A stretch of DNA of 64,000 nucleotides from Oceanotoga teriensis. GTDB lineage: Bacteria > Thermotogota > Thermotogae > Petrotogales > Petrotogaceae. The notes beneath the pieces were generated by a model. That model was not told the origin of the DNA. It did not search any database and saw only the letters and a program-made list of their open reading frames with translations. Where the stretch lies: the NCBI RefSeq assembly GCF_003148465.1, contig NZ_QGGI01000017.1:1-64000 (forward strand), written 5' to 3'. This document shows, piece after piece, positions 36,777 to 46,073 of this stretch. Within the stretch, counting starts at the first letter, position 1; every line of letters begins with the position of its first letter. Both the position numbers and the translations under genes were made by a program.

Positions 36777-37715
36777 TCACTCTCCTAAATATTTTGCTAT
36801 TGTTTCAATAGCATATTTTACAGATGGTGTTCTATATGGTGATGTCATACTATCTAATTTTATCAGCCATTCATCTTCTCTTTTTGTAACAGTTACAAAA
36901 AATTCTTGAGTATAATTATTATCTGAAGCTAATGTTTTTATTAAATATTTATTATTTTTATTATCGTAATAACTTTCCCTTATTATAACTTTTTTCATAT
37001 CTTCTTCAAAAATATTATCCGATATTTCTTCTATTTTTTTTATATTTATTTTTTTTATTTTTTTATGTGGCATATTATCCTCTCCAATAAAATATCTTTC
37101 AATTGGTGAATAATTTACTTTTTTTATTTTAAGTAAATATTTATTTCTACCTTCATCATCCCATTTTTTTTCATATCTAGTTTTAAATTCTCTATCAAAA
37201 TTTTTTATTATTTCTTCAACTTCAAATCTCTCATCTTTTTTAAAATTTTCATAAACTTCTTCAGCATACCAATCAACATCTGTTGCTAAATGCATTTCAG
37301 AATTATCTTTTAAAATAGCTGATAACGTATCTCTAAAATTTTTTACAAATATTCTTCTATTTTCATGTCTCTTTTTAGGCCATGGACAAGGGAAATTAAC
37401 ATAAACCCTACTTACAGATTTATCTTTAAATAATTCTGGTATTAAAACTCTTGCATCACCTCTTATAATTCTAACATTAATTAAGTTTTTTTCAAAAAAT
37501 TTTTTTTGGGCTCTTTCACATGATAATAAAGAAGTTTCAAAGCCAATATAATTTTCTTCTGGATTTTTAGAGGCTAAATAAGCTAAGAATTCGCCACCAC
37601 CAAACCCAATTTCTATATTTAACTTTCTTTTATTTCCAAATTCTTTTTCCCAATTAAAAGGATAAGTAATTATATTTTGTGAAAAAATTTCATATTTCAA
37701 ACTTGCTACGTTCAT
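36777..37715 (-). CDS. trmB: tRNA (guanine-N7-)-methyltransferase TrmB, long form
   Basis: Methylates G46 of tRNA. The SAM-binding motif is IEIGFGGGEF (35-44), and the family's proline-tryptophan motif is present as NFPCPWPKKRHENRR. At 312 residues it has a C-terminal extension of about 100 residues, a feature of thermophile-type TrmB. One oddity: the motif normally reads FPDPW, and the aspartate, which has been linked to catalysis, is cysteine here (Cys110, codon TGT). The N-terminal domain is otherwise complete. It lies downstream of the rpsT terminator. Confidence 0.9.
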   Translation of the reverse strand: MNVASLKYEIFSQNIITYPFNWEKEFGNKRKLNIEIGFGGGEFLAYLASKNPEENYIGFETSLLSCERAQKKFFEKNLINVRIIRGDARVLIPELFKDKSVSRVYVNFPCPWPKKRHENRRIFVKNFRDTLSAILKDNSEMHLATDVDWYAEEVYENFKKDERFEVEEIIKNFDREFKTRYEKKWDDEGRNKYLLKIKKVNYSPIERYFIGEDNMPHKKIKKINIKKIEEISDNIFEEDMKKVIIRESYYDNKNNKYLIKTLASDNNYTQEFFVTVTKREDEWLIKLDSMTSPYRTPSVKYAIETIAKYLGE

Positions 37716-37733
37716 TTTTAACCTCCTGTTCTC

Positions 37734-37760
37734 AAAAAAAATCCCCGGTTTTACCGGGGT
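37734..37760 (-). terminator. Terminator after rpsT
   Basis: GC-rich hairpin ACCCCGGT / ACCGGGGAT with a three-base loop, followed on the minus strand by seven or more T. It lies right after the rpsT stop codon and before trmB, and is the clearest intrinsic terminator inside this minus-strand block. Confidence 0.93.
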
Positions 37761-37768
37761 AATTTTTA

Positions 37769-38053
37769 TTATTCAGGAGCAACTTCTCCTAAAAATTTCT
37801 TTACTTTAATATGTAATCTTGATTTTTTTCTTGCTGCAGTATTTTTATGAATAACTCCTTTTGATTCAGCTTTGTCAATAGCTTTAAAAGCAACTGATAA
37901 AGATTCAAGAAGTTCTTCTCTGTTCTTATTTAACTTTATATTAGTGAGAACAGTTTTTGTTGTATTCTTTATCCTTGTTTTGTAAGATTTGTTAATAACT
38001 CTTCTTTTTTCACTCTGTAATACTCTTTTTTTTGCTGACTTGATGTTAGGCAT
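37769..38053 (-). CDS. rpsT: 30S ribosomal protein S20
   Basis: A 94-residue lysine-rich helical protein that starts MPNIKSAKKRVLQSEKRR and carries KGVIHKNTAARKKSRL, typical of S20, which binds 16S rRNA. I start at ATG 38053, seven bases after AAGGAGG; the TTG just before is not needed. It follows metK by 20 bases. Confidence 0.97.
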   Translation of the reverse strand: MPNIKSAKKRVLQSEKRRVINKSYKTRIKNTTKTVLTNIKLNKNREELLESLSVAFKAIDKAESKGVIHKNTAARKKSRLHIKVKKFLGEVAPE

Positions 38054-38072
38054 CAATAAACCTCCTTAAATT

Positions 38073-39281
38073 TTATATTCCTAAGGCAGTTTTTATTTCA
38101 GAAACTTTGTCTAACTTCTCCCATGGGAACTCTATATCTGTTCTACCAAAGTGCCCATAAGCTGCTGTTTGCCTATATATAGGTTGAAGAAGATTTAAAT
38201 TTTTTATTATTTGACCTGGTCTAAAATCAAATAATTCTTTAACAGTTTTTAATATTTTTTCTTCATCAACTTTAGCAGTTCCCTTCGTATCAATGAGTAA
38301 TGAAACTGGTTCAGCAACGCCAATCGCATAACCTAGCTGAATCATTACTTCATCTGCTACTCCAGCAGCAACTAAGTTTTTTGCAACATATCTTGCCATA
38401 TAATGTGCAGATCTGTCAACTTTTGTAGGATCTTTTCCTGAAAAAGCACCACCACCATGTGCTATCCAACCGCCATATGTATCAACTATTATTTTTCTTC
38501 CTGTTAATCCTGTATCTGCTTGAGGGCCTCCTAAAACAAATCTACCAGTTGGATTTACCAAAATTTTAGTTTCATCATTTATTAAACTCTCAGGTACTAT
38601 AGGATTTATAACATATTTTATTAAATCTTTTTCTATTTGATCTCTTGTAACATCCGCACTATGTTGTGTAGATATTAAAACTGTATTAACAGCTATTGGT
38701 TTATTATTTTCATCATATTCTACTGTAACTTGGGTTTTTCCATCTGGTCTTAAATATTTTAAAGTTCCATCTTTTCTTACTTTTGCCAATTGATACGCCA
38801 ATTGATGAGATAAAACTATTGGTGTTGGCATATATTCAGGTGTTTCATTAGTTGCATATCCAAACATTATTCCCTGATCTCCTGCACCTATTTTAGCATA
38901 TGGATCAAAATCTTCTTTTCCAGATTTTGTTTCTAAATTTTTATCTACACCCATTGCTATATCTGCAGATTGTTCATCTATACTAACCATAACTGCACAT
39001 GTTTCACCATCAAATCCATATTTTGCTCTATCATATCCAATTTCAACTATAGTTTCTCTAACTATTTTTGCAATATCTACATAAGATGTTGTTCTTATTT
39101 CACCTGCAACTACAGCAACACCAGTTGTAACAAGTGTTTCTACAGCCGCTCTCGCATTTATTCTATTTTCTTCTGGTTCCTTTTCTAATATTGCATCGAG
39201 AATTGCGTCTGATATTTGATCAGCGACTTTATCAGGATGACCTTCAGTTACACTTTCACTTGTAAATAACCTTTTATTCAT
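38073..39281 (-). CDS. metK: S-adenosylmethionine synthetase
   Basis: Makes SAM from methionine and ATP. Signatures are [29 protein letters not shown] and [16 protein letters not shown], all intact; 402 residues is normal. The ribosome site is GGGGAGGA. The 108-base upstream gap is the only plausible promoter region; I see no SAM riboswitch there. Confidence 0.98.
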   Translation of the reverse strand: MNKRLFTSESVTEGHPDKVADQISDAILDAILEKEPEENRINARAAVETLVTTGVAVVAGEIRTTSYVDIAKIVRETIVEIGYDRAKYGFDGETCAVMVSIDEQSADIAMGVDKNLETKSGKEDFDPYAKIGAGDQGIMFGYATNETPEYMPTPIVLSHQLAYQLAKVRKDGTLKYLRPDGKTQVTVEYDENNKPIAVNTVLISTQHSADVTRDQIEKDLIKYVINPIVPESLINDETKILVNPTGRFVLGGPQADTGLTGRKIIVDTYGGWIAHGGGAFSGKDPTKVDRSAHYMARYVAKNLVAAGVADEVMIQLGYAIGVAEPVSLLIDTKGTAKVDEEKILKTVKELFDFRPGQIIKNLNLLQPIYRQTAAYGHFGRTDIEFPWEKLDKVSEIKTALGI

Positions 39282-39317
39282 GAATTGTCCTCCCCGTTTG
39301 TTATTTTTTCCTTAATT

Positions 39318-39343
39318 ATTATAACATTTTTTATAATATGTAA
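39318..39343 (-). promoter_or_regulatory. Possible metK-rpsT promoter
   Basis: On the minus strand a perfect -10 hexamer, TATAAT (39318-39323), lies about 40 bases before metK. A TTACAT at 39338-39343 could be the -35 box, but the 14-base spacing is short. The call rests mainly on the -10 and on being the only open gap here. Confidence 0.4.
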
Positions 39344-39389
39344 TTATTAATTATAATTGATTTGTGTAAAATTTATGTATCTCTTTTAT

Positions 39390-40370
39390 TTAATATAATT
39401 TATTAAACCTTATATTATAAATTTCTTTATTTCCCCAAAAATCTTCTAATTCTATTTTACCAACAGAATTATTTAAATTTTTACCAATAAATTGACCCCA
39501 ATTATCTATTTCAATAGGAGTTAAGGCTTCTTTAGAATAAAGTTTTAACCAATACACAGTAGCAGTAGATCCATAACCAAAAACGCTTGGATTATATGCC
39601 TCTTCTTCTTTTATTTGTGCAAAATTCAATTTATAAACAATCCTATTATCTATGTATAAAGACATTTTTTTAGGTAATATAGTTGTATTATTACCAATTT
39701 TTTCTCTAACTCTTATTTCTAAGTTTGGGTAATCTCCACTATATTCAATAGTTGATATTTCATCTTTTTTTATATCAAAATATTTATTATTAGATCTTAT
39801 ACTTAAAAGTTCCAGATTCTTTTCTCTTGTTTCTTTGTATTCAATATATTCCAAAGCATCTCTTATTATATTACCATTTTCTTTCATTTCCCAAACTTCA
39901 AAATGTAAATGTGGAGCCATAGCTTCTCCTGTAGAACCCGAATAAGCAATAACTTCGCCTTTATTAATTTTTAATTCTTCTTCTGGAAATATTATTTCTA
40001 TTCTTTTTGTAGAAAATTCTTCATTTATCTGTTCTGTAAATCCTGTTATTTTCTTTGAAAAAGAATTCAAATGTGCATATACAGTAGTTAACCCAAGATC
40101 TGGATGTTTTATGAATATAGTATTTCCATAAACTGGATCATTTATCCAAACTTTTTCTAAATAACCTTCTGCTGCTGTAAGTACATCTATATTTTCTCTA
40201 TTAAAAGTAGAAAAGTCAATACCCATATGAAAATGAGGATTATTTCCAGTATTTCTATACTCTCCAAATGATGAAGTTATATAGGAATCTTTTATAGGCA
40301 AATTAAATACAGATGCAAAAATATTTATAAGAAATAAAAAATTTATTATTAAAATAAATATCTTTCTCAT
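39390..40370 (-). CDS. Secreted M23 (LytM) family peptidoglycan endopeptidase
   Basis: About 326 residues with a signal peptide (hydrophobic to about residue 18) and an M23 domain. HFHMGIDFS gives the first zinc His and Asp, and HLHFEVW gives the HxH pair, so the active site is complete. The remaining C-terminal 170 residues are beta-rich and unassigned. The role is probably cleavage of peptide cross-links in wall growth or separation. I start at ATG 40370 behind GGAGGTGA. It is just downstream of hflX. Confidence 0.88.
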   Translation of the reverse strand: MRKIFILIINFLFLINIFASVFNLPIKDSYITSSFGEYRNTGNNPHFHMGIDFSTFNRENIDVLTAAEGYLEKVWINDPVYGNTIFIKHPDLGLTTVYAHLNSFSKKITGFTEQINEEFSTKRIEIIFPEEELKINKGEVIAYSGSTGEAMAPHLHFEVWEMKENGNIIRDALEYIEYKETREKNLELLSIRSNNKYFDIKKDEISTIEYSGDYPNLEIRVREKIGNNTTILPKKMSLYIDNRIVYKLNFAQIKEEEAYNPSVFGYGSTATVYWLKLYSKEALTPIEIDNWGQFIGKNLNNSVGKIELEDFWGNKEIYNIRFNKLY

Positions 40371-40388
40371 AAAGCTCACCTCCAAAAA

Positions 40389-41636
40389 TTAAAACTCTTT
40401 TATAGATTGATTTTTTATAATTTCCATTTCATATCCTTTTTCATTTTCAGATTTAGAAAGAATTCCTATAATTCCATTCATTTTTTCAATTTTCCAATAT
40501 TCATTATAATTTATTTGTATTTTTTTAAATTCATATTCATTTAATAATTTAAGTTCTAAAATTAATTTATTCAAAAAATTGTTTATAGAATTAATATCTA
40601 AACAATTTATAAAATAAGACTCTGGATATAAAATTTTTAAATCTTCATACTTTTCATCATTTAATAAATCTATTTTTGTAAATACTTTTATAATCAATTT
40701 CCTTTTAAACTCTATTTGTTCTATCATAGAATTTACAACAGATATTTTTTTACTCAAATTTTTATCTGTACTATCTATTAAATGAAGTATTATGTCAGAA
40801 TTATTTATTTCTTCTAATGTAGATTTAAAAGATTCAACTAATTCAATTGGAAGATTTTCAATAAACCCTACTGTATCAGAAAAAAAACTATTTAATCCAC
40901 AAGGAAATTGAATTTTTCTATTAGTTGGACTTAATGTCGAAAAATATTTTTCTGAAACTATTAAATTTTTATCTTCAGTTAAAGTTTTTAATAAAGTAGA
41001 TTTTCCAGCACTAGTATACCCAACTAAAGAAAATTTTGGATATGGAAGTTTATCTCTATTTTTAGAGGTCAAATCTCTTTTTTGAGTAGCTTCTTTTAAT
41101 TTTTCTTTTAATTGATTTATTCTTTTATTTATAGTTCTTCTATCATACTCTAACTGTGTTTCTCCAGGTCCAATTGTTCCAATTCCACCACCAGTTCTTG
41201 ACATCTCATTTCCTTGACCTTTTAATGAAGAATATTCAAACTTCAAACTGGCCAACTCAACTTGTATTTTACTTATTTTAGTTTTAGCATTTTTCCTAAA
41301 GATTTCTAATATTACTTGTGTTCTATCTATTATTTCAAAATTATTTGTAATTATTTTTTGAATATTTTTTCTCTGTATATTAGTTATTCTATCATTTACT
41401 ATTAAATACTTTATATTTGTATCTTTTAAAGCTTTCATATATTCTTTTATTTCTAATAATTTACCTTTTCCACAATAATATTTTAAATCATATTTATTTC
41501 TTTTTTGCTGAAAAACTTTTTCAACATTTATATCAATATTAGAACAAAGAGAGATAAGTTCTTCTATTTGTGAAGACTTATCTTCTCTTTGTTGTACTGA
41601 TAATAATACACCATTATTTATTTCTATCACCTTCAC
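40389..41636 (-). CDS. hflX: Ribosome-associated GTPase HflX
   Basis: A 415-residue Obg-class GTPase that splits stalled ribosomes. The N-terminal domain ends in GGIGTIGPGETQLEYDRR, the family hallmark, followed by the G domain with GYTSAGKSTLL, DTVGFIENLP and a TKID motif. The start is GTG in a GTGA overlap with hfq, with little ribosome site, so it is probably coupled. The order miaA-hfq-hflX is a classic arrangement. Confidence 0.95.
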   Translation of the reverse strand: MKVIEINNGVLLSVQQREDKSSQIEELISLCSNIDINVEKVFQQKRNKYDLKYYCGKGKLLEIKEYMKALKDTNIKYLIVNDRITNIQRKNIQKIITNNFEIIDRTQVILEIFRKNAKTKISKIQVELASLKFEYSSLKGQGNEMSRTGGGIGTIGPGETQLEYDRRTINKRINQLKEKLKEATQKRDLTSKNRDKLPYPKFSLVGYTSAGKSTLLKTLTEDKNLIVSEKYFSTLSPTNRKIQFPCGLNSFFSDTVGFIENLPIELVESFKSTLEEINNSDIILHLIDSTDKNLSKKISVVNSMIEQIEFKRKLIIKVFTKIDLLNDEKYEDLKILYPESYFINCLDINSINNFLNKLILELKLLNEYEFKKIQINYNEYWKIEKMNGIIGILSKSENEKGYEMEIIKNQSIKEF

Positions 41637-41869
41637 TGATTTTCATTAGGTTGAAATAGTTTTATAAACTTTGAAGGAACCATCATTTTAACTGCATGTT
41701 TATAAACTAATGATTGTTCACCATTTTTTTCTAAAAGTATAGTATAATTATCAAATGATTTAACTATGCCACTTGTTTGAAAATCACCTTCAAAATATAT
41801 CTTTACTTCTACCTTACTAATTCTTAAAATATTCAAAAATCTGTCCTGTAAGTTAAATTTCTCTGACAT
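41633..41869 (-). CDS. hfq: RNA chaperone Hfq
   Basis: A 78-residue Sm-like protein: LQDRFLN, the Sm1 segment GIVKSFDNYTILL, and the Sm2 motif VYKHAVKMMVPS. Hfq pairs small RNAs with mRNAs. ATG 41869 shares a base with the miaA stop. The C-terminal tail is short. Confidence 0.96.
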   Translation of the reverse strand: MSEKFNLQDRFLNILRISKVEVKIYFEGDFQTSGIVKSFDNYTILLEKNGEQSLVYKHAVKMMVPSKFIKLFQPNENQ

Positions 41870-42777
41870 CAAAAACCCCCCTTAATAATTTGGATTAATT
41901 TATTTTTATTTTCTTCATTATTTGAACTTAATTCTACCCATATAGCTTCTTTTATATGTCTAAAATATATAATTTGTCTTCTTGCATATCTTCTTGTATT
42001 AGTTTTTATATTTTCTACCGTATCTTTTAAATCACAATTATAATCCAAATACTTAAAAACTTCTTTATAGCCTATTGTATTTAAAGCATTTAAATTTGGA
42101 TCATACCCTTTTTCTTTTAAAGATTTAACCTCTTCAATTAAACCATTTTCTATCATTTTGTCAACTCTTTTATTGATTCTATCATGTAAATTTTTTCTAT
42201 CTCTATTTAAAACTATAATTTGAAAATCGTAATTAGATTTATTTAAAATACTTTTTTTCATATGATATGTCATTGTTTTTCCAGTGTTTAAAAATATTTC
42301 TAAAGCCCTTATTATTCTTTTTTTGTCGTTTTTATGTATTCTATTATATGAATCAATATCAATTTGTTTTAAAATTTGATATAAATTTTTTTCTAAAGAA
42401 ATATTTTCAAGATATTTTCTTATAGAATAATTATTTTCCACATTAAAAAAGCCTTTTGTTAAAGCATCAATATAAAAACCTGTTCCTCCTGTCAATATAG
42501 GAATTTTATTTCTCAAAATAATATTTTTTATAGTTTTATCGACAAGTTTAACATATTCATATGCATTGAAGCTTTCTTTTAAATCAATTATATCAAATAA
42601 ATGATGTTTTATTTTTTGCATTTCATAAATATTTGGTTTTGCAGTTCCAATATTTATTTCTTTGTATATTTGTCTTGAATCCATACATATTATTTCAGCA
42701 TTTAAATCTTCTGCCAATTTTAAAACTATATCACTTTTTCCGCTAGCTGTTGGTCCAGTTATTATCGGAATTTTCAT
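41869..42777 (-). CDS. miaA: tRNA dimethylallyltransferase MiaA
   Basis: Adds the isopentenyl group to A37 of tRNAs reading UNN codons. It has GPTASGKSD (8-16), the DSRQIYKEINIGTAKP block and GGTGFYIDAL; 302 residues is normal. ATGA overlap with the methyltransferase gene upstream, and a one-base overlap with hfq downstream. Confidence 0.97.
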   Translation of the reverse strand: MKIPIITGPTASGKSDIVLKLAEDLNAEIICMDSRQIYKEINIGTAKPNIYEMQKIKHHLFDIIDLKESFNAYEYVKLVDKTIKNIILRNKIPILTGGTGFYIDALTKGFFNVENNYSIRKYLENISLEKNLYQILKQIDIDSYNRIHKNDKKRIIRALEIFLNTGKTMTYHMKKSILNKSNYDFQIIVLNRDRKNLHDRINKRVDKMIENGLIEEVKSLKEKGYDPNLNALNTIGYKEVFKYLDYNCDLKDTVENIKTNTRRYARRQIIYFRHIKEAIWVELSSNNEENKNKLIQIIKGGF

Positions 42778-43550
42778 TTTTTATTTATCACTCCATAATA
42801 TACTCCACTATGACTACTACCCATTTTTTCATCTACTTTCAACCAATTCCATATACTATCTTTGTCTCTAGCTTTTATAACAACTTTCTTTTTGCATATT
42901 TTATACATTTGTTCTATATCCTTTTCATCTAATTGATCATAAACAGCAAATCTTCTCAAAGGATTTAAACTGGCAGATTTCATTTGTGGGTTTTCAAACA
43001 TTGGATCACAATAGACAAGATCAAAGGAATTTTCTTTTTGTTTATAAATATATTTTTTATAATTAAAATTTTTAATTTTTATGTTTTTAGAGGCTTTTCT
43101 CATCCAATTATCTGGGAAATTATAATTTTTTAAACCTTCTTTTACAATTATATATATTGGATATGATCCTTCAAGTCCTATCACATTATCAGAAAAAGCT
43201 GCCAATAATAATGCTTCACTACCAAGACCATATGTTAAATCCAAAATAGAATCTTCTTTACAAGGAGTTAATGATTTTATTAAATAATCATCTTTAGTAT
43301 GCTCATAATTATTATACCTAATCTTAGCAATGGAAGGATGGTAAAAAAACTTACCATTCTTCCAGATTATCTCTAAATTATTATTTTTATCAATTGAAAA
43401 ATAAAAATCTTCATCATTTATATATTTATATATATGTCTTCTATTTTTATAGACACCATCATAAGCTTTAGCATATTCGTAAGCTTTTTCAATTTGTTCT
43501 TTCTTTGGTTTGTGGGATGTTGTAAATATCATTTTGGAGTATTGTTCCAT
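42774..43550 (-). CDS. RsmJ-like class I methyltransferase
   Basis: A 258-residue SAM-dependent methyltransferase. Motif I is LDLTYGLGSEALLLA and motif IV is YCDPMFENPQMKSASLNP, which resembles the DPMFP...KSA block of RsmJ (16S rRNA m2G1516) and relatives. The N-terminal TTSHKPKKEQIEKAYEYAK is a family feature, so the start must lie at ATG 43550 or ATG 43532. Either way it overlaps the FtsB-like gene by 44-62 bases, an unusually long overlap. The target is probably rRNA but is not proven. Confidence 0.75.
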   Translation of the reverse strand: MEQYSKMIFTTSHKPKKEQIEKAYEYAKAYDGVYKNRRHIYKYINDEDFYFSIDKNNNLEIIWKNGKFFYHPSIAKIRYNNYEHTKDDYLIKSLTPCKEDSILDLTYGLGSEALLLAAFSDNVIGLEGSYPIYIIVKEGLKNYNFPDNWMRKASKNIKIKNFNYKKYIYKQKENSFDLVYCDPMFENPQMKSASLNPLRRFAVYDQLDEKDIEQMYKICKKKVVIKARDKDSIWNWLKVDEKMGSSHSGVYYGVINKK

Positions 43551-43818
43551 TATTTAATAAAACTCCTCTCTCTTCCAATTTTATTTTTAAAAGACTATAT
43601 TTTTCATATTTGTTTTTATATATTTCTTCTAACTTTATTTGTTCTGCTTTTATGCCATTGTATTGATTTTCAAGATCTTTATAATAAAACACTATTCTAA
43701 AAATTTGAAATCCAAAAAAAGTCATTAGTACAAATAAAAATACTATTGAAACTTTTTTGCTTTTTTTTACTTTTTTATGATTTTTTTTATTGACCTCTTT
43801 TATCGTTACAAATGGCAT
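43489..43818 (-). CDS. FtsB/DivIC-like septum protein
   Basis: A 109-residue small bitopic membrane protein: a basic N-terminus, one helix (about 23-46), then a coiled coil (YYKDLENQYNGIKAEQIKLEEIYKNKYEKY). This is the FtsB/DivIC/FtsL layout, proteins that link the divisome to septal wall synthesis. The assignment is from architecture only. Ribosome site AAGGAGGA. It lies downstream of the ABC permease genes. Confidence 0.65.
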   Translation of the reverse strand: MPFVTIKEVNKKNHKKVKKSKKVSIVFLFVLMTFFGFQIFRIVFYYKDLENQYNGIKAEQIKLEEIYKNKYEKYSLLKIKLEERGVLLNNGTILQNDIYNIPQTKERTN

Positions 43819-43829
43819 AAAATTCCTCC

Positions 43830-46061
43830 TTAACCTTTTAAACCACTTTTTGCTATACCTTCAACAAAGTAGTTTTGTAGAAGTATAAATAATAATATTA
43901 CCGGAATTAATGAGAATGTAGATGCTGACATCAATAAATTGTATATTTCTCCAGATTCACTTCTAAATGTTTGCAATCCAACAGCTAATGTTCTCATTTC
44001 TGGACTCTTTGTAACTATAAGAACCCATAAAAATGCATTCCAACTTCCTACAAACTTTAATAAAGCTCCAGTTAATATTGAAGGTTTGCTTAATGGAACC
44101 ATAACAGTCCACAAGAACCTCCAACTTGAAGAACCATCTATTTTTGCTGCATCCCATAATTCATTAGGTACAGTAAGGAATTGTTGTCTTAACAAGAAAA
44201 TAGCAAAAACACTTACAACCCAAGGTACAATTAATGCATAATATGAGTCTATCCATTGAAATCTACTTATTGTAATATAATTTGGTACAAGCATAACTTC
44301 TCCAGGTACCATCATAGTAGCCAAAAATAAAGTAAAAATAAAATTTTTACCAAAAAAATTCAATTTTGCAAAAGCAAAAGCTGCCATTGATCCAATTATT
44401 ATTTCTAAAACAGTTGTTGCTGTAGCCATTAAAACGGTGTTCATATAATATTTAGAAAATGGCGCAGCATTCCATGCATCTACATAATTTTGAAATATGT
44501 TTTTAAATTTTTCACCAAATGTAAAATTTGCTTTTGCGATAGGCATTTCATCTATTAACCAACTCGAATATATTTTTTTTGTATATATTTCTATATTTGA
44601 ATTCTCTTTATAAAGTATTTTATCTATAATTTCTGAAGTTTCTAATAATTCTACTCTTGATATACTATTTGAATAAAATTTTGTAAATTTATTCAATTCA
44701 TTATCTGTAGAAATCCTTAAATTTAACAGTGACTCAAATTCATTTTGTTTATCTGATATCTTTGAATTTATAAATTCAAACTCACTATTAGTTATATATT
44801 CTGCATAATTATTTATATTAGCATTATTTTTTGAAAGAGTTCTTAATACACTTATAAATCTTGATAAATCTTTTGGTTCATTTATAAAATCAGATTTTAT
44901 ATTTTCAATTATTTTTGTTTCAAAATGTTGTATAACTAATTCTTTTAATTCTAAAATATTTTTTTTATTTGATAATTTTAAAACTTCTGTTTTGAATTCT
45001 TCTGAAAAATCAGATTTTTTTATATCTTCTACAAAATTATTATACATATCTTCCTTTAAAGGAACTTTAAAAGTTATTTTTAAATTATCAAGTTTTTTAT
45101 TTTGAATATTTTCATAATTACTAATAAAATAAGAGTACATATTCAATGTATTTATATTTTGTATATTAGGTTCATATATATTTTTAGATATTAACATATT
45201 AGATTTCGATAGTATTGAATCTTGAAAAGTTTTTATATTTGTGTTAAAGTCCATCAATAAATTCAATATTTTTTCATTTTCTTCAATAGATATCAAACCT
45301 AAACCTTTTGAATATATTTCAATTTCATTTATAGTTTTATTTATTTCTGTTCTAAGAACTTTTAAATAATTTTCAAATTCTTGTTTTTTATCATTTATTT
45401 CATTTATTCTATTTTGATCATAAGAATCATTTATTCTAAAGTACGGCAAACGATTTATATTTTTTTCTAAAGTAAGATCTATAAATTTTGACATTTTATT
45501 CAGATCTAATATTATATTTTTTACCATATTAGTTTTTTTATAGTAGCCCGTTTCTGGAGAAAATAATCCAAAATATAATTTTTCAAAATTTTCTGGCGTA
45601 GCCTCCCTATCTATAAAAAATAAATTAATATCTTTTCTTACATCACTATTATCAAAATATTTATAAAATTCTTCTAATAAAACATTTAAATCTTCAGAAT
45701 CAGCAAAATTTATTTTATCATAATTTAAAGTTATTTCACCTCTTCTAACCTTATCATCATTAACATAATAAACAAGTTTATTAGGATTATAAATACTATT
45801 TGAAGTTAACGATTTAAATTCGGTTAATGATAAAACAGATTTATTTGAAATAGTAGAAGATCCTTTTGCCAAATTAATATCTCTAGTTGAACCAAAATTT
45901 TTAGATGTCCATGTAGGTGGCCAATTATTAACTTCTCCATCTGTTTTTAATGATGTCATTATCATCCAAGCAAAAGGAAGAATCATAACAACAGCTCCAC
46001 CTGCGACCAATAAATATATTATTACATTTATAAGCGTTTTCCAAAACTTAGTATAATTCAT
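43830..46061 (-). CDS. MalG-family sugar ABC permease with giant extracytoplasmic insertion
   Basis: About 743 residues, against roughly 280 for usual MalG. It begins normally: one helix, then SLKTDGEVNNWPPTWTSKNF (about 39-58). About 470 residues follow that are charged, helical and rich in Asn, Lys and Glu. The usual permease then resumes at YVDAWNAAPFSKYYMNTV with five helices and the EAA loop ELWDAAKIDGSSSWRFLW that contacts the ATPase. The insertion sits in the first extracytoplasmic loop. I start at the second ATG, seven bases after GGAGG. No ATPase or binding protein is nearby. Confidence 0.9.
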   Translation of the reverse strand: MNYTKFWKTLINVIIYLLVAGGAVVMILPFAWMIMTSLKTDGEVNNWPPTWTSKNFGSTRDINLAKGSSTISNKSVLSLTEFKSLTSNSIYNPNKLVYYVNDDKVRRGEITLNYDKINFADSEDLNVLLEEFYKYFDNSDVRKDINLFFIDREATPENFEKLYFGLFSPETGYYKKTNMVKNIILDLNKMSKFIDLTLEKNINRLPYFRINDSYDQNRINEINDKKQEFENYLKVLRTEINKTINEIEIYSKGLGLISIEENEKILNLLMDFNTNIKTFQDSILSKSNMLISKNIYEPNIQNINTLNMYSYFISNYENIQNKKLDNLKITFKVPLKEDMYNNFVEDIKKSDFSEEFKTEVLKLSNKKNILELKELVIQHFETKIIENIKSDFINEPKDLSRFISVLRTLSKNNANINNYAEYITNSEFEFINSKISDKQNEFESLLNLRISTDNELNKFTKFYSNSISRVELLETSEIIDKILYKENSNIEIYTKKIYSSWLIDEMPIAKANFTFGEKFKNIFQNYVDAWNAAPFSKYYMNTVLMATATTVLEIIIGSMAAFAFAKLNFFGKNFIFTLFLATMMVPGEVMLVPNYITISRFQWIDSYYALIVPWVVSVFAIFLLRQQFLTVPNELWDAAKIDGSSSWRFLWTVMVPLSKPSILTGALLKFVGSWNAFLWVLIVTKSPEMRTLAVGLQTFRSESGEIYNLLMSASTFSLIPVILLFILLQNYFVEGIAKSGLKG

Positions 46062-46073
46062 CTTCATTCCTCC

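Noticed and set aside
39282-39389. SAM riboswitch before metK
   Set aside because: The gap is only about 108 bases and shows no paired helices typical of a SAM riboswitch, only a -10-like box.
43830-46061. MalG-type gene as a fusion artefact or misassembly
   Set aside because: The frame is open throughout, the codon and base style match neighbours, and both ends belong to the same permease family.
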